Assembly: GCA_003132405.1 (NCBI GenBank)
Contig: PKXQ01000140.1
Location: 1-53,932 of the forward strand
Source of the DNA: Acidobacteriaceae bacterium
Lineage (GTDB): Bacteria > Acidobacteriota > Terriglobia > Terriglobales > Acidobacteriaceae
Direction: 5' to 3'
Length of the DNA stretch: 53,932 bases
Part shown: positions 1-9,168 of the stretch, piece after piece
How positions within the stretch are numbered: position 1 is the first letter of the stretch
Layout of the letters: each line of letters begins with the position of its first letter
The notes under the pieces: generated by a model
Database searches by the model: none
Seen by the model: the letters and a program-made list of their open reading frames with translations, nothing else
Told to the model about the DNA's origin: nothing
Position numbers and translations under genes: made by a program

Positions 1-1
1 G

Positions 2-163
2 GGCTTATTCAGAGTTTCCTTAGTGTGGAATTTTGTCTCCAACGTACTTAATGTTCTGCGGGGCGTGGAGGCTCCCGTGGTGCTCTTCGCCTCATTCATC
101 TATGCGTTTGGTTGCTTCAGCGTGATGGTGTTCTTTTTCGTCTTCCACGGTGCACAGCGGTAG
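2..163 (+). CDS. C-terminal end of a membrane protein (cut by window edge)
   Basis: A frame open from the window edge gives 53 residues ending in TAG. The last 25 or so are strongly hydrophobic (Phe, Val, Ala-rich) and end in HGAQR, as expected for a terminal transmembrane helix with a short polar tail. Only the tail is present, so the family cannot be named. An open edge frame of this length can arise by chance; the hydrophobic composition is the only support. Confidence 0.35.
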   Translation, partial: GLFRVSLVWNFVSNVLNVLRGVEAPVVLFASFIYAFGCFSVMVFFFVFHGAQR

Positions 164-198
164 ACGTGATCTGGGCGAGAATGGGATAGTCCCTTCTG

Positions 199-311
199 CG
201 GGGATTTGCCTGCCCGGAGGGGGCTCAGGTCGGCTCCAGCGTATCAGAGGTCATGGCAGCCTTCGTGGCCACCTTGGCGACGGTATACGGGAAGGATGAT
301 GACCGGGCATG
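199..311. repeat. Diverged repeat, copy A (partner at 48884-48994)
   Basis: This segment, beginning ggggatttgcctgcc, is roughly 80-85% identical by eye to 48884-48994 and lies in the same orientation. On the minus strand both copies read into a similar peptide tail (ATKA..TS.TLEPT, then stop). The repeat is therefore probably the 3' end of a duplicated small gene rather than a mobile-element end. Confidence 0.5.
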
Positions 312-501
312 GGACTCGATACCGCCGACAATCCGGGTAGTCAGTGCAGGCGCATTGGAGAACCTTCGTTTAGCAGTTGCTCGGACACGGGCGTTTGCCG
401 AAGTCGCTTGTAACGTCATGGACAGGTATGGTCTTGAGTCGCCACCAGATGCCCAAGCAAGCGCCGAGCCCGTGCCCGTTTCTTCAACACCACGCAACAC
501 T

Positions 502-711
502 TCATTGGCGCGAGTCGTCGTTCTCCGGCGTCTCAAGCGCGTTCCAAATAACCTTGTCCAGTTCTCCTATGGCACCGCGAATCGCCCACTGTTTGCTTTT
601 GTAGTCTTCGGAGCGGGGGTCAAGATTGGAGAGTTCGCTGGACAGCCATTGTCGTTGTTCCTTTGCGTAACTGATGAAGTCTGCGTTTTTTACCTGATCC
701 GTAAGTGTCAT
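502..711 (-). CDS. Small hypothetical protein
   Basis: A 69-residue, hydrophilic, probably all-helical protein (MTLTDQVKNADFISYAKEQR onward) with regular heptad-like spacing and many Trp and Glu residues. The composition looks like real protein rather than a shadow frame. An upstream TTG at 741 would add ten residues; the ATG at 711 was preferred. Neither start has a strong ribosome-binding site. The family is not recognised. No neighbour suggests a function. Confidence 0.45.
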   Translation of the reverse strand: MTLTDQVKNADFISYAKEQRQWLSSELSNLDPRSEDYKSKQWAIRGAIGELDKVIWNALETPENDDSRQ

Positions 712-969
712 GGCGAACTCAGTCTCAGCGAGAATCGGCAACGAAAGACAATGACCGTCGTCACAGCAAATTTGTGATGAACAATCTGTGGTAGCAGGTC
801 AGTGCGATAACACCGATTCGGGTCCCGTCAGCAATGCCCCGCTGCTCTGAATACAGAGGACTATTTCCACCGCCGCCCCGTCACTACCGTCATTTGCAAA
901 CACGAGATTTTAACTAGCCGCGAGATTCGTCTGCACGCCGAAGGCTTCAACAGAGAGTAGGATCGAGTT

Positions 970-1209
970 ATGTACACAATTAGCAAGGTTCCGGAAGGCA
1001 TCATCCTGACTTGCAAGAAGTGCACTCACATCGAGAGCGTCAGTCAGTTCAGCCTGAGTCTCGGCAGTCAACGCACGCAGGCCGCCCGAGCGATGCAGAC
1101 GCACTTCCGTGACAACCACAAAGCGGGACTGCTAGGACTACTCCCTAAGAAATACGAAGTGCTGGCGTCGGCAGCGGTAAGCAGGCATGCATGGGTTTGC
1201 GATAGGTAG
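970..1209 (+). CDS. Small C2H2-like zinc-finger protein
   Basis: A 79-residue protein with a CKKC pair near residue 15 and a later HFRDNH pair, a C2H2-like spacing. The segment TQAARAMQTHFRDNH closely resembles IQAARAMNEHALTTHH in the protein at 9605-9790, so the two are paralogues. Zinc and nucleic-acid binding are plausible but inferred only from the Cys/His pattern. It stands alone in gene-poor DNA with a weak AGGA-type site upstream. Confidence 0.55.
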   Translation: MYTISKVPEGIILTCKKCTHIESVSQFSLSLGSQRTQAARAMQTHFRDNHKAGLLGLLPKKYEVLASAAVSRHAWVCDR

Positions 1210-1564
1210 CGGCGCGAACTTACTTCAAGGAATTTTTCAAAGAGAACCAACTGCCTTTGTGACTGAACAGTTTCTATAAAGCACAATCTGTGTCCGGCGC
1301 TCAATCATTTCCCGTCCCCCGGCTGCCTTTTACGCCAGCAAACACAAGGCGCTAACCATGCCGACCTGCCTGTCCCTGCCGCGAAAGCTACTTCACCTGA
1401 TGTGGAACGAAGTTCATGCACCATTTTTAGAGCAGTTTTGCTCAGACCCCGATTGCTCTATCCGGTTACGGCGTAGTAGTTGCGAATGGTTTATGGTGGG
1501 GCTACTGGAGGCACAAGGCGATTGAAACCGCACCACTGAGATTCTCAGGCATGAGGAGATAGTC
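1210..1564. other. Intergenic, no supported gene
   Basis: No frame here has convincing composition or a good start. The plus-strand stretch near 1395-1440 looks weakly coding but is broken by stops, and may be a gene remnant. Confidence 0.4.
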
Positions 1565-1684
1565 ATGGCGAAGGTGATTGAGTTTTACATCCCGACGAAA
1601 TTCCACACACCGTTGAAAGGAAAATCGGGGCAGCGAAGCGCAAAGGTTATCGAGATTTGCACGCAAGCAAAGAAATCCGCTTAG
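1565..1684 (+). CDS. 39-aa orphan protein (MAKVIEF type)
   Basis: The frame starts MAKVIEFYIPTKF and ends AKKSA, 39 residues in all. A good AGGAGA ribosome-binding site lies eight to nine bases before the ATG. The core has two VIE repeats (KVIEFYIP near the start and KVIEICTQ near the end). From memory, near-identical short proteins are scattered through acidobacterial genomes, without known function. No signal peptide or membrane segment is visible. Confidence 0.55.
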   Translation: MAKVIEFYIPTKFHTPLKGKSGQRSAKVIEICTQAKKSA

Positions 1685-2471
1685 CGGCAACCAATCCGTA
1701 ATCTGGCAGCGACCGAACAACCTGCGCAGCAGCAAAGCATGGTGTTTGAGCTTCGTGACATTCGTGGAGACTGTCCTCCGGCACCTCTTAGCAATTTTCT
1801 TCCGCTTCTGCACTCTTAATGAACAGGCGTACCTGAAACAACTTCGCCGGGCTTCGAACCTTCTGCACGATCCCCCTTGTCGAGCGACTGCGGATTCGTT
1901 CGCCAATTCAATTCCTCCAGCCGCTTTCGCATCTCGTCTCCGCATGTTTCACGCGCGTTGCAACGCTTGCAGTCCGAATGGTGGATTCTTAAGAGGGACA
2001 ACAGGCAGCATCTCAAGTTCACGCCCACCTCGCAGAATTCATTCCTTTAGCACACACGCAGGCTCTTGCGTCCCACGGTGGAAATTAAGGTTAGAAGTGG
2101 CGGGACGTATTATGCCACAGACGAGGGTGACGGAGATTTCGAGGATGTGGAAAACGGAAAACACTCCCGCTGACATGGTGCGCTTTGCATTCGGTAGTGC
2201 TCCATGCCCTATAGAACGAAATTACCACGCCGATCCCATTCGATAAGAATTATGAGAGCCCACCGCGAGGGGGCAAGCAGGCTCTCATAAGGGGGAGGGG
2301 GAGGGAGTTGTATCGCATTTTATTGTGGTTTACCGCCTCGGGCATCAAACCGTTAATCTTGTTACGATTTCAGAAATGGTTGGCTAGCAAGCTGTGGGTC
2401 AGCTTTCCCCTTCATCACAGCGGCACGAACGTCCGCTTGCTTGTCAGGCGTGAGAAACTGGCTCCGTTCAT
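1685..2471. other. Gene-poor stretch containing one hairpin
   Basis: Overlapping frames exist on both strands, but none has a ribosome-binding site or balanced protein composition. The only clear structure is the hairpin at 2251-2289. Confidence 0.4.
2251..2289. terminator. Perfect 10-bp inverted repeat with 19-nt loop
   Basis: The sequence tatgagagcc at 2251-2260 is the exact reverse complement of ggctctcata at 2280-2289. The loop is long and purine-rich, and there is no clear T-run on either side. It could be a terminator for the minus-strand gene ending at 2472 or a leftover element end. Confidence 0.35.
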
Positions 2472-2750
2472 TCAATGATCGTTTCGGGGGCTTTTCACCT
2501 TCAACTGTCTGGTACGAGGTTTGCCTTTGGCCCGAGGAAACTTGAAACCCGCGTCGGGCGCTGCCGCTCGGTTCAATTCCGTCGATTTAAGTAGCGTTCT
2601 CCTGCCACCGTTAACGAAATCAATGTCGAGTTTATCTCCCCGAGCCTCACTGACTTGCCCTACGCCAAATGAAGCATGGTCGATCCAATCCTGTGGCTTC
2701 CAGTTCTTGAAGTGGATTGGTTGTGAGGGGGCTGCCTTGACTGCTTCCAT
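2472..2750 (-). CDS. Small protein with FGVGQV beta-barrel-like motif
   Basis: A 92-residue protein with HASFGVGQVSEARGDKLDID followed by an F..GGRRTLL segment at about residues 25-55. This pattern resembles the small SH3-like barrel seen at the C-terminus of UvrD/PcrA-type helicases and in CarD-like proteins, where it contacts protein or nucleic acid. The C-terminus is Lys/Arg-rich and could bind DNA or RNA. It stands alone, and its function is inferred only from the motif. Confidence 0.55.
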   Translation of the reverse strand: MEAVKAAPSQPIHFKNWKPQDWIDHASFGVGQVSEARGDKLDIDFVNGGRRTLLKSTELNRAAAPDAGFKFPRAKGKPRTRQLKVKSPRNDH

Positions 2751-3800
2751 ATGTACGACTACCTCCGAGGGTGCAGAACAGTATTGCGAATGAAACGGTA
2801 GGACATGGGCAAGACCCGAACGTCGGACAAGCAGTTACAAGCGCACCCAGCTTGCCACCGAAACCGGAGTGGCGCTGTTCACAATTGCACACTCGCGAGA
2901 GAAAGCACAGAAGTAGAATGCGAGACAAGGTGAGGTTTATGCCAGTTTCCTCGCGTCGGAAGCATATCCATCATTGGTACAAGAGTCTCGCGGGAGGTTC
3001 CCGATGCGCTTGCGAGGCGTGGCGCTGCGAGTTCGCCGAAGGACTACAACAGTGTGAGGTTGCCTCTGAACAAGGTCGTAAGCATTGCCCAACCCATCGG
3101 GTGTCCCGTTCGACGAGTGTGAGCGCAATCAGGGCATCCAGAACCTAGACGGAATTCTTCAGATCAATTCATACGGCTTCAGTCCGGCTCCATGGATGTT
3201 TCCCCGGAGCAGGAGCAAGATGACATTCATTAAGCGGGTTCGCTGGTCGCACTCAAAAGAGTTCGGCAAGCTAGAAGTGGGAGGGTTCGGGAAACTGGGG
3301 AAGGTTCCCGACCCTCCTATTCACTTAAAGAAACGGGTTTTGGCTCGTCAACAAATCCACGCACGCAGTTCCCGTCAAACATCCGCACAAATCTCTTCTT
3401 GCTTACCTCGCACCCAAACCCGAAGCCCCGCCCACGTGTTCGGTTCCGAAAGTAGTCATGGGGTCTTCGCAAAGAAGATCAGGCTCTCTGTCGGTGGCCG
3501 TTGTAATCCAAAAATCTACACCCGTATGACCCTGAACGCTGAATATACCCGCGTTCGGAACGCGCAAGCACGCCACGCTCCTCACCTCGCGCCTTGCTCG
3601 GCGGATGGTCAGCCATAACCTGAAATTCAACAAAGGAAAATCAACTCACTTTCTCTCCGAGTGCTTTCAGGATAAGCCTTTTGTCAATCCGCTTCGCGGC
3701 GGACGCGGTTTCCGGTAGCAGCCCGCACAGTTCCTCAACAGCCCAGACGCTTCCATATACAACCCCAAAATGATTATTTAAACTGCCAGAAGGGGCGACG
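2751..3800. other. One kilobase without a supported gene
   Basis: Both strands have open frames of 60-180 codons, but they overlap each other, lack ribosome-binding sites and have compositions typical of non-coding frames. A minus-strand frame at 3641-3835 is the least unlikely candidate, but it overlaps the start of the next gene. I see no RNA gene or repeat. Confidence 0.4.
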
Positions 3801-4598
3801 ATGTCTTCCTCATCCATCAGAAAACACGCGGGCACCAGCGGGGCGAGTGATCAGCCTCCCGTCCCAGAACCTTCATTCGCCGAGCGAGCGCGAACTTTGG
3901 TGTACATTTCCCGCATTGGAAGCCTCTCGACTCTTTCGCGCAAACAGCCGGGGTTTCCTTTCGGATCAGTTATGCCCTATGGACTGGACGAACATGGTCG
4001 TCCCATCTTCCTCATCAGCACGATGGCGATGCATACGCAGAACTTGCAGGCAAACCCTCGCGCTAGCTTGCTTGTCACTCAGGACGACGCTGGCAGTGAT
4101 CCGCTCGGAGCGCCCAGAGTCACTCTGGTGGGAAATGTTCTGCCAATTCCTGCGGCCGAGGTCGCCGATGCCCGCCAGCTTTACTTAGCACGCTATGCCA
4201 ACAGCAAGTATTGGGTGGATTTCGAGGACTTTTCTTTTTACCGTATGTATGTGGTGGACATCTATTACGTTGGCGGGTTCGGGGTGATGGGTTGGGTATC
4301 TGCCTCCGAATATGGCCGCAGCCAACCCGATCCTCTTGCTGACTCAATGGTCGAGATCATTCAACACATGAATACCGACCACAAGGATGCGCTCGTCCTC
4401 CTTGCCCGGAAATTTGCTCGCATTGAGGCGCAGGAAGCAACGATGATCGCAGTTGATCGCCTTGGGTTTCATCTGCGTGTGAAAACGAACGATGGCGTAC
4501 GAGGCGCTCGTATTGCATTCTTGCGAGAAGTGAGCAACCCGGCAGAAAGCAGAAAGGTTCTGGTCGAGATGGTGCAGCAAGCACGATTGGAAGCCTGA
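3801..4598 (+). CDS. HugZ-like pyridoxamine-phosphate-oxidase-fold protein (DUF2470)
   Basis: This 265-residue protein has a split-barrel flavin or haem-binding domain at about 25-170, with landmarks RIGSLSTLSRKQPGFPFGS and ASLLVTQDDAG. A DUF2470 domain follows at about 185-260 (MVEIIQHMNTDHKDALVLLA). The architecture matches HugZ/HutZ and plant GluTRBP-type proteins, which handle haem or tetrapyrroles; catalytic activity cannot be read from the sequence. The length is normal for the family. It stands alone between unrelated genes, so no pathway can be inferred from context. The N-terminal 20 residues are low complexity, and a later start is possible. Confidence 0.85.
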   Translation: MSSSSIRKHAGTSGASDQPPVPEPSFAERARTLVYISRIGSLSTLSRKQPGFPFGSVMPYGLDEHGRPIFLISTMAMHTQNLQANPRASLLVTQDDAGSDPLGAPRVTLVGNVLPIPAAEVADARQLYLARYANSKYWVDFEDFSFYRMYVVDIYYVGGFGVMGWVSASEYGRSQPDPLADSMVEIIQHMNTDHKDALVLLARKFARIEAQEATMIAVDRLGFHLRVKTNDGVRGARIAFLREVSNPAESRKVLVEMVQQARLEA

Positions 4599-4738
4599 TG
4601 TTCGGTGGCCGAACAAATCATGCGGTCCGCCGTGGCGCAGCCCCCGGACCGACGCTTTGATCGCGGCTGCGGTTCAGGGGACGGAACGGATCATGCGGAA
4701 GATTGACGACGTGTGGCCGCAATGGAAACGCAGACTCC

Positions 4739-5449
4739 TCAGCGTGGCAAAGGGCGGCGTTGCACCCCGCACTGGTCGAATACTCTCTCGAAAAAAGGTC
4801 GAAGCAATTCAGCGGCGTCATCGCCTTTCTGATATTGGCCTTGCTCTTCAACAAGGTCGGTCAAGCAAGGCACGCCAATGCGTTCCGGGCGATTGGGAAT
4901 GTAGAGATGACGATCTTTGAAACCTTCGATTCCGACAATCCACCTGTAAGGTCCGGGTATGCCCATAGTCTCTAAGAACGACGCACACTGAGTGAGGCTA
5001 GAAACGAATCCCTGCTCATTAAGGTTAATGTAGGGTGACATCGCCGACGGCCAAGCATTGATCACCCAAATCTCGCCCGTTTCGAAAATGAATGAAACAG
5101 CAGGAGCAGGTAGTCCTTCGTCGTAAACGCGGAAGTATCCGCAACCGTCACTCTCGCGCACAAAGTGTATATCTCCAGAGCTTGGAATCAGGGGCAGAGT
5201 TGCTAAACGCGCCGCTTGCTCTTTTAGCTGCTGAGGAAGCCATTTTCGACCCGGATCAACTACAGGCATCAACCGAAGCCACATCGCCGCTGTCTCGGAG
5301 AGGAAAACGGGTTTCGCTTCTCGTGTCCCCACAATCTCCGATACCGGGTCAATATAGACTCCGATGCGTTCCTTTGGTGAACGAAACCGCGCTCGGCCGT
5401 TCATAGCTTCCTTCGGCTTGAACAAAGGTGGCTCAGACTTCTTAGGCAA
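4739..5449 (-). CDS. Hypothetical cytosolic protein
   Basis: A 236-residue protein with even, globular composition and no signal peptide. The central part contains DIHFVRESDGCGYFRVYDEG and a Trp-rich strand (IWVINAWPSAMSPYINLNEQ), suggesting an alpha/beta fold. The C-terminal 40 residues are acidic and helical. I do not recognise the family. Neighbours on both sides are unrelated, so there is no contextual clue. Open-frame length and composition support a real gene. Confidence 0.6.
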   Translation of the reverse strand: MPKKSEPPLFKPKEAMNGRARFRSPKERIGVYIDPVSEIVGTREAKPVFLSETAAMWLRLMPVVDPGRKWLPQQLKEQAARLATLPLIPSSGDIHFVRESDGCGYFRVYDEGLPAPAVSFIFETGEIWVINAWPSAMSPYINLNEQGFVSSLTQCASFLETMGIPGPYRWIVGIEGFKDRHLYIPNRPERIGVPCLTDLVEEQGQYQKGDDAAELLRPFFERVFDQCGVQRRPLPR

Positions 5450-5730
5450 TGATTCTCTAAATTCGGGACTTGCAAGCGCTTTCGGTTCTCCTTAAGGAAG
5501 GCGGGAATCGCGACCGAATTGTTCGCTCACGACTTGATGGCCGAAATCGAGGATTTAAACCGCGATTTCATCCGGGAGAAAGAGGCCACAAGGCTCGCTG
5601 CCCGCGACCACTTATCCTGTCGTCTGGGTCAAGCATGCCAATCACGACGCGGGTGACTTTCCTCTCCGCTAACCGAATCGCACAAGGAACCTTGGGATGA
5701 TTCCTCGGTGAGAAGCACCGGGAGGATCGC

Positions 5731-6236
5731 ATGACCACGCAATTGTCTATGCCGACCGAAGCCATTGAGTGCCCGCTGTGTTTGGGCGAAGGCAAGCTGA
5801 AGCGAACCGAGGTTCTGGATCGCCTCGGCGTTAAGGATTTCGCCCGCGTTGCCCAGCTTAGTGCGGAAGAAGCCTTCCGCCTCCTCCTCCAAAAGCAGCA
5901 CCACGATGAGCAGACTGTCTGGGCTCGCTTCGAGACCGAACTCACCAAGCGAACCGCCGAAATTGAACAGCGCCATCGAGATGAACTCCACACACTCGGC
6001 GGTCGGCTCAAAGAATTTGAGTCTGCTATACGAGTCGCCGACGAGCGCAATGCTCTCGATGTCCCGGCAGGTGCGAGCAGAACTGGAAACTAAGCTCCGC
6101 TCTGGGGAATCGCAAAGGGGAGGACCTCAATCGTCGAGTCGAGGACTATTTCCGCGAGATCACCCAGCTTCGGGAACGGATCCACGATGGCATTTTGCTG
6201 CGGCAAGCCACGGAACCTCACGACAAACTGTCGTGA
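5731..6236 (+). pseudogene. Decayed DUF2130-like coiled-coil protein (N-terminal part)
   Basis: The first frame (5731-6093) starts [17 protein letters not shown], a CxxCxGxG zinc-like knuckle, followed by a Glu/Arg-rich coiled coil. This matches my recollection of acidobacterial DUF2130 proteins. The same protein continues in a second frame (about 6067-6105, [12 protein letters not shown]) and then a third (6111-6236, RKGEDLNRRVEDYFREITQL). Three frames in order mean at least two indels. The C-terminal nuclease-like part of the family is absent, so it is almost certainly not functional. Confidence 0.65.
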
Positions 6237-6611
6237 GGTGTCGAAAGCCACGGCTGGGGGGAGGCGGCGGGGAGGCTACTTTTTACTCCCGATCAGGAGA
6301 TGGGTGTCGCTATCGTGGAATCCGTCCCCCGATGATTACTTCTAGTTTGGCAAGAGCAGGGTCTTCACTCGAATTCCCTTGCACTTGCCCGTGCGGTGTC
6401 GGAACTGGGATGGGTATGCGATTGCTCAAGATCAGGGCGATGGCAACCCAGCGGTCGGGCACGTACATTCTCGTCCTGCGTTCGGCAAGGCGAATAAGGG
6501 TGCTGTCGGGAATGCCGTGGAATTGGGACAGCGAAGACAGGTACATTACCGCCTCGCTCGTGACCCGAAGTGGCATGTCTCCCGAGGCAGAAACCTTTTC
6601 CCTGTCCGTCA
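6237..6611. other. Intergenic, uncertain
   Basis: Overlapping frames run on both strands (a minus-strand frame covers 6310-6615), but none has a ribosome-binding site or recognisable motif. Confidence 0.35.
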
Positions 6612-6827
6612 TCACTTTTTCCTCCCGAGCAGCAGGCCGGGGTCGGGCGAATTGATTGAGACCAAATTGCCATGATCGTCGCGGGTCGTGTCATACCTTT
6701 CGCTGGTACGACCCGAGAGTTTGTTGTCTTCGTCGCGGACGACGGCTGACTCGTCGCTGAATCCACTGGTGACCGACCCGATGATCTGCCGCTTGCCATC
6801 GCGAACGTACTCTTTTTTGAGTGACAT
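6612..6827 (-). CDS. Small conserved orphan protein (KKEYVRDG type)
   Basis: The 71-residue protein begins MSLKKEYVRDGKRQIIGSVT and ends DPGLLLGRKK. It is charged and probably soluble, with a repeated VRD(G/E) element that suggests two short beta-hairpins. The ATG at 6827 was chosen because a GGGAGGGGG ribosome-binding site sits just upstream and the composition becomes non-coding before it. From memory, similar proteins recur in acidobacteria with unknown role. It is divergent from the recombinase operon and shares the dyad at 6846-7002. Confidence 0.65.
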   Translation of the reverse strand: MSLKKEYVRDGKRQIIGSVTSGFSDESAVVRDEDNKLSGRTSERYDTTRDDHGNLVSINSPDPGLLLGRKK

Positions 6828-6845
6828 GTTTCCCCCTCCCGTATA

Positions 6846-7002
6846 TATACCCACGGTGTTCGCACAATCGATAGGAATTCCAAGGAAAAATTGCAGGAGT
6901 AGCACACCCGATTGACAGGAGTAGCACGCCCGTAATCTTTTGCAGTGGTTACTCAAAATTTTGTCCTGAATTCCTATCGATTTTGCGATTCGGCTGGGTA
7001 TA
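6846..7002. promoter_or_regulatory. Divergent promoter region with 35-bp imperfect dyad
   Basis: Arms 6846-6880 and 6968-7002 are inverted copies. The core cgca(c/a)aatcgataggaattc matches at 19 of 20 positions, and a gggtata box lies at identical distance in both arms, pointing outward. The natural reading is two mirror-image promoters or operators, one for the gene ending at 6612 and one for the recombinase operon starting near 7019. Confidence 0.6.
6894..6932 (+). repeat. Two 17-bp direct repeats, 22-bp period
   Basis: The sequence caggagtagcacacccg at 6894-6910 recurs at 6916-6932 with one change (a to g). The period of 22 bp is about two helical turns, placing both copies on one DNA face in the middle of the divergent promoter dyad. 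This suits a repressor or accessory recombination-protein site. Confidence 0.6.
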
Positions 7003-7018
7003 ACAGCAATGCAGGTGA

Positions 7019-7330
7019 ATGGGTGGACGACTACTACAGCGGGGAGGCAGAAAGCCAAGCGTGGAGGACCTCATCGAGGCACAACGCAGGCTCGCTCGTT
7101 CTAAGAACCTATTCGAACGGGTGGTGGGATCGCTCTGCATCGGCGCGATTCTGAAGGAACAACTTATAGGAGTGCCCAACAGCACCATTAGCCAACTACT
7201 GACCGATCAAGTCTGGAGCCAACTGAACTGTCTGGGGCCTGAATTTGTCATCGTCGAAATCGCCAGCGAGCGGCTCCGCCATCCCTTCCCCATGTTAGTT
7301 AAGAGCGTAAAGGAGAACCCCACCAGATGA
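7019..7330 (+). CDS. Hypothetical protein coupled to the recombinase
   Basis: A 103-residue protein with a helical core (VEDLIEAQRRLARSKNLFER) and no recognised domain. Its stop overlaps the recombinase start in an ATGA arrangement (7327-7330), so the two are probably translationally coupled. The start is uncertain: the ATG at 7019 has its purine stretch too close, and a GTG near residue 15 is possible. A directionality or accessory factor for the recombinase is one idea, based only on position. Confidence 0.5.
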   Translation: MGGRLLQRGGRKPSVEDLIEAQRRLARSKNLFERVVGSLCIGAILKEQLIGVPNSTISQLLTDQVWSQLNCLGPEFVIVEIASERLRHPFPMLVKSVKENPTR

Positions 7331-7965
7331 AGAATGCCGCCATCTACGTCCGAGTCTCAACACCCGACCAACACGTCGAAAGTCAGTTGTACGATCTCCG
7401 AGAGTTGGCGACGCAGCGAGGATTCGAGGTTGTCCACGAATACGAAGATCGTGGTATTTGCGGAAAGAAGGCACGCCGTCCGGGTCTTGATGCCCTCGTG
7501 GCGGATGCGCGGCGGAAGAAGTTTTCCGTGGTGCTGGTCGCGGCTTTCGACCGCATTGCGAGGAGCACTCGGAACTTCCTGCAAATAGTCGACGAACTCG
7601 ACAGTCTGGGGATTGAGTTTGTCAGCCACAGGGAGGGCGTAGCGACGGGAGGTCCGATGGGACGTCTGTTCGTAACCATTATCTCGGCAATTGCGGAGCT
7701 GGAAAGGTCACTCGTGGTGGAGCGGGTCAAAAGTGGAATGAGAAGGGCGAAATTGGAGGGAAGGCAAATCGGCAGATCACGGCTGGACATCAATCGGGAG
7801 CAGGTTGTCATTGATCGTCGCACGGGGATGTCGCTGACGCTCGTGGCACGCAAGCATGGCATTTCGAGAGCGTCAGTTTGCAGACTCATGAAAGAGTCCA
7901 ACGGAAATTCCCCTTCCGATGTTTTGCCTGCTGGGGCAGACCTCGTGGCGCAGGTTCAGGCGTAG
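7327..7965 (+). CDS. Serine recombinase (resolvase/invertase family)
   Basis: The 212-residue protein has the catalytic N-terminal domain with nucleophile Ser11 in IYVRVSTPDQ. It also has the conserved Arg-containing segment AAFDRIARSTRNF, GPMGRLFVTIISAIAELER before the long E helix, and a C-terminal helix-turn-helix (about 165-200, SLTLVARKHGISRASVCRLM). Length and order fit small resolvases and invertases (Tn3 resolvase/Hin type), not the large integrases or IS607 type. It probably catalyses site-specific inversion or resolution at short paired sites. Its operon begins at the dyad at 6846-7002, which could also hold its recombination or autoregulatory sites. Confidence 0.9.
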   Translation: MKNAAIYVRVSTPDQHVESQLYDLRELATQRGFEVVHEYEDRGICGKKARRPGLDALVADARRKKFSVVLVAAFDRIARSTRNFLQIVDELDSLGIEFVSHREGVATGGPMGRLFVTIISAIAELERSLVVERVKSGMRRAKLEGRQIGRSRLDINREQVVIDRRTGMSLTLVARKHGISRASVCRLMKESNGNSPSDVLPAGADLVAQVQA

Positions 7966-7978
7966 GAGGCTATTCCAG

Positions 7979-8173
7979 ATGAAGGAAGACAAAGTGGGCA
8001 AGCTGTTCATCATGCTCTTTACCAACGGAGACCTCACCACGAACCCGATGTGCCTGCGCGAGTGCTTGGTCTGCGGGGACGTGTTTAATCGCATCGACTC
8101 GCTTGCGCATACGGAAATGCCGTGCCAGCCATCGCCTCAGCAGCCCTTGGCTGCCGCTGGTCGGCAGAGGTAG
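7979..8173 (+). CDS. Small Cys-containing protein
   Basis: A 64-residue protein starting MKEDKVGKLFIMLFTNGDLT with an AGGAGG site about ten bases before the ATG, 13 bases after the recombinase stop. It contains CLRECLVCGDVF and a later H....PC, a possible single zinc site. The C-terminus is low complexity. The good ribosome-binding site and spacing suggest it is the last gene of the recombinase operon. The family is not recognised. Confidence 0.5.
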   Translation: MKEDKVGKLFIMLFTNGDLTTNPMCLRECLVCGDVFNRIDSLAHTEMPCQPSPQQPLAAAGRQR

Positions 8174-8265
8174 TCGTTTCCAACTTGGTTCTCGGCAAGA
8201 ACGTGTGCCCATGACAAAGACTGAAATCATTGTGCAGATATTGGCAGCAATTCCCATCGGTTCAA

Positions 8266-8571
8266 TTATTTCTTTGCCATCTTCAGCGAAACTACATTTA
8301 CTTCGTTCTTGTCGGCATCTACGTTCGCGGTCAACAATACGTGGTGCCCCTCGTGTCCCTTGACCGCATCTGGGTTGATGATGGTCCAGCTCTTGCCTCC
8401 TTTGTCGCTGACAAACGTCTCGCCCGTATCGCTGATTGTGCCAGCTAGTTGAATCGGCGTTTGAGACGCATAAGTCTTCTGACCGTCGTCGTGGTTCATG
8501 GTGTCCTGTGCAGAAACCACTCCGCAGGTCAGGAACGATAGAGCGAAACAAATTGCCATCGTCTTTTTCAT
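8266..8571 (-). CDS. Small secreted protein (DUF5818-like)
   Basis: A 101-residue protein starting MKKTMAICFALSFLTCGVVS, a clear signal peptide with cleavage after VSAQ or so. The mature part carries a single small beta domain (GTISDTGETFVSDKGGKSW, then HEGHHVLLTANVD). The pattern resembles the short periplasmic proteins also seen at 27915-28271. The function is unknown; the His-rich GHEGHH could bind metal. The start at 8571 was preferred over an upstream in-frame start because the signal peptide begins there. Confidence 0.65.
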   Translation of the reverse strand: MKKTMAICFALSFLTCGVVSAQDTMNHDDGQKTYASQTPIQLAGTISDTGETFVSDKGGKSWTIINPDAVKGHEGHHVLLTANVDADKNEVNVVSLKMAKK

Positions 8572-8604
8572 GGTTGTCTCGTTAGAGTCGCGCAGATCGC
8601 TCAT

Positions 8605-9168
8605 GCCGGTCGGACTCTGGATCAGCGTGGGTAAATCGGCTCCATCCAGAGAAACAGTAAAAATCTGAATCTCACTGCCTTATACCCTCGGCCGATCTTC
8701 TGACACTGTTCATCTTCGATTAGTCCAATTGCAGGAGCATGCGCAGTGGGACTTTGTCCCCCCATTTCAATTCCTACGCTTCGCAAGTCCGAACAGACTG
8801 GTCAAAACAGCACGATATGAAGACAATTCTGAGACTACCGCGAAGGTGTGCTCACCTTGCTCGATTGGGGTGGGTAGTCATCCCCCGGCGCAATCCCCCA
8901 TAGCTGGAATTGTGCGGTACATCTAAGTCGTGCTCGGCTTCCAATCCGATTTCAATCTTTCTATCGGTGGAGGCTGTTTTCCAAGATATGGTCAATTATG
9001 ACCAGTCGTTCTGTTCTCCAAGGCATAACATCATTTTCGGATGCTGCCTACAGAGTCGGCGACTCAAGAGCGCGGACTGAAACGCGCATCGCAGTGGTTG
9101 TTGTTTCTTCGACGTGCCGACCCCACCTTGGAGGCACCCAAATAACTGACGTTCAAAAAGGAGCGATT
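8605..9168. other. Intergenic, no supported gene
   Basis: Short frames only, without ribosome-binding sites. Sequence just before 9169 provides the AAGGAG site for the next gene. Confidence 0.4.

Noticed and set aside
6881..6967. Invertible promoter between the dyad arms
   Set aside because: The promoter-like gggtata boxes lie at the outer ends of the arms, so inversion of the spacer would leave both promoters unchanged; divergent promoters explain the structure better.
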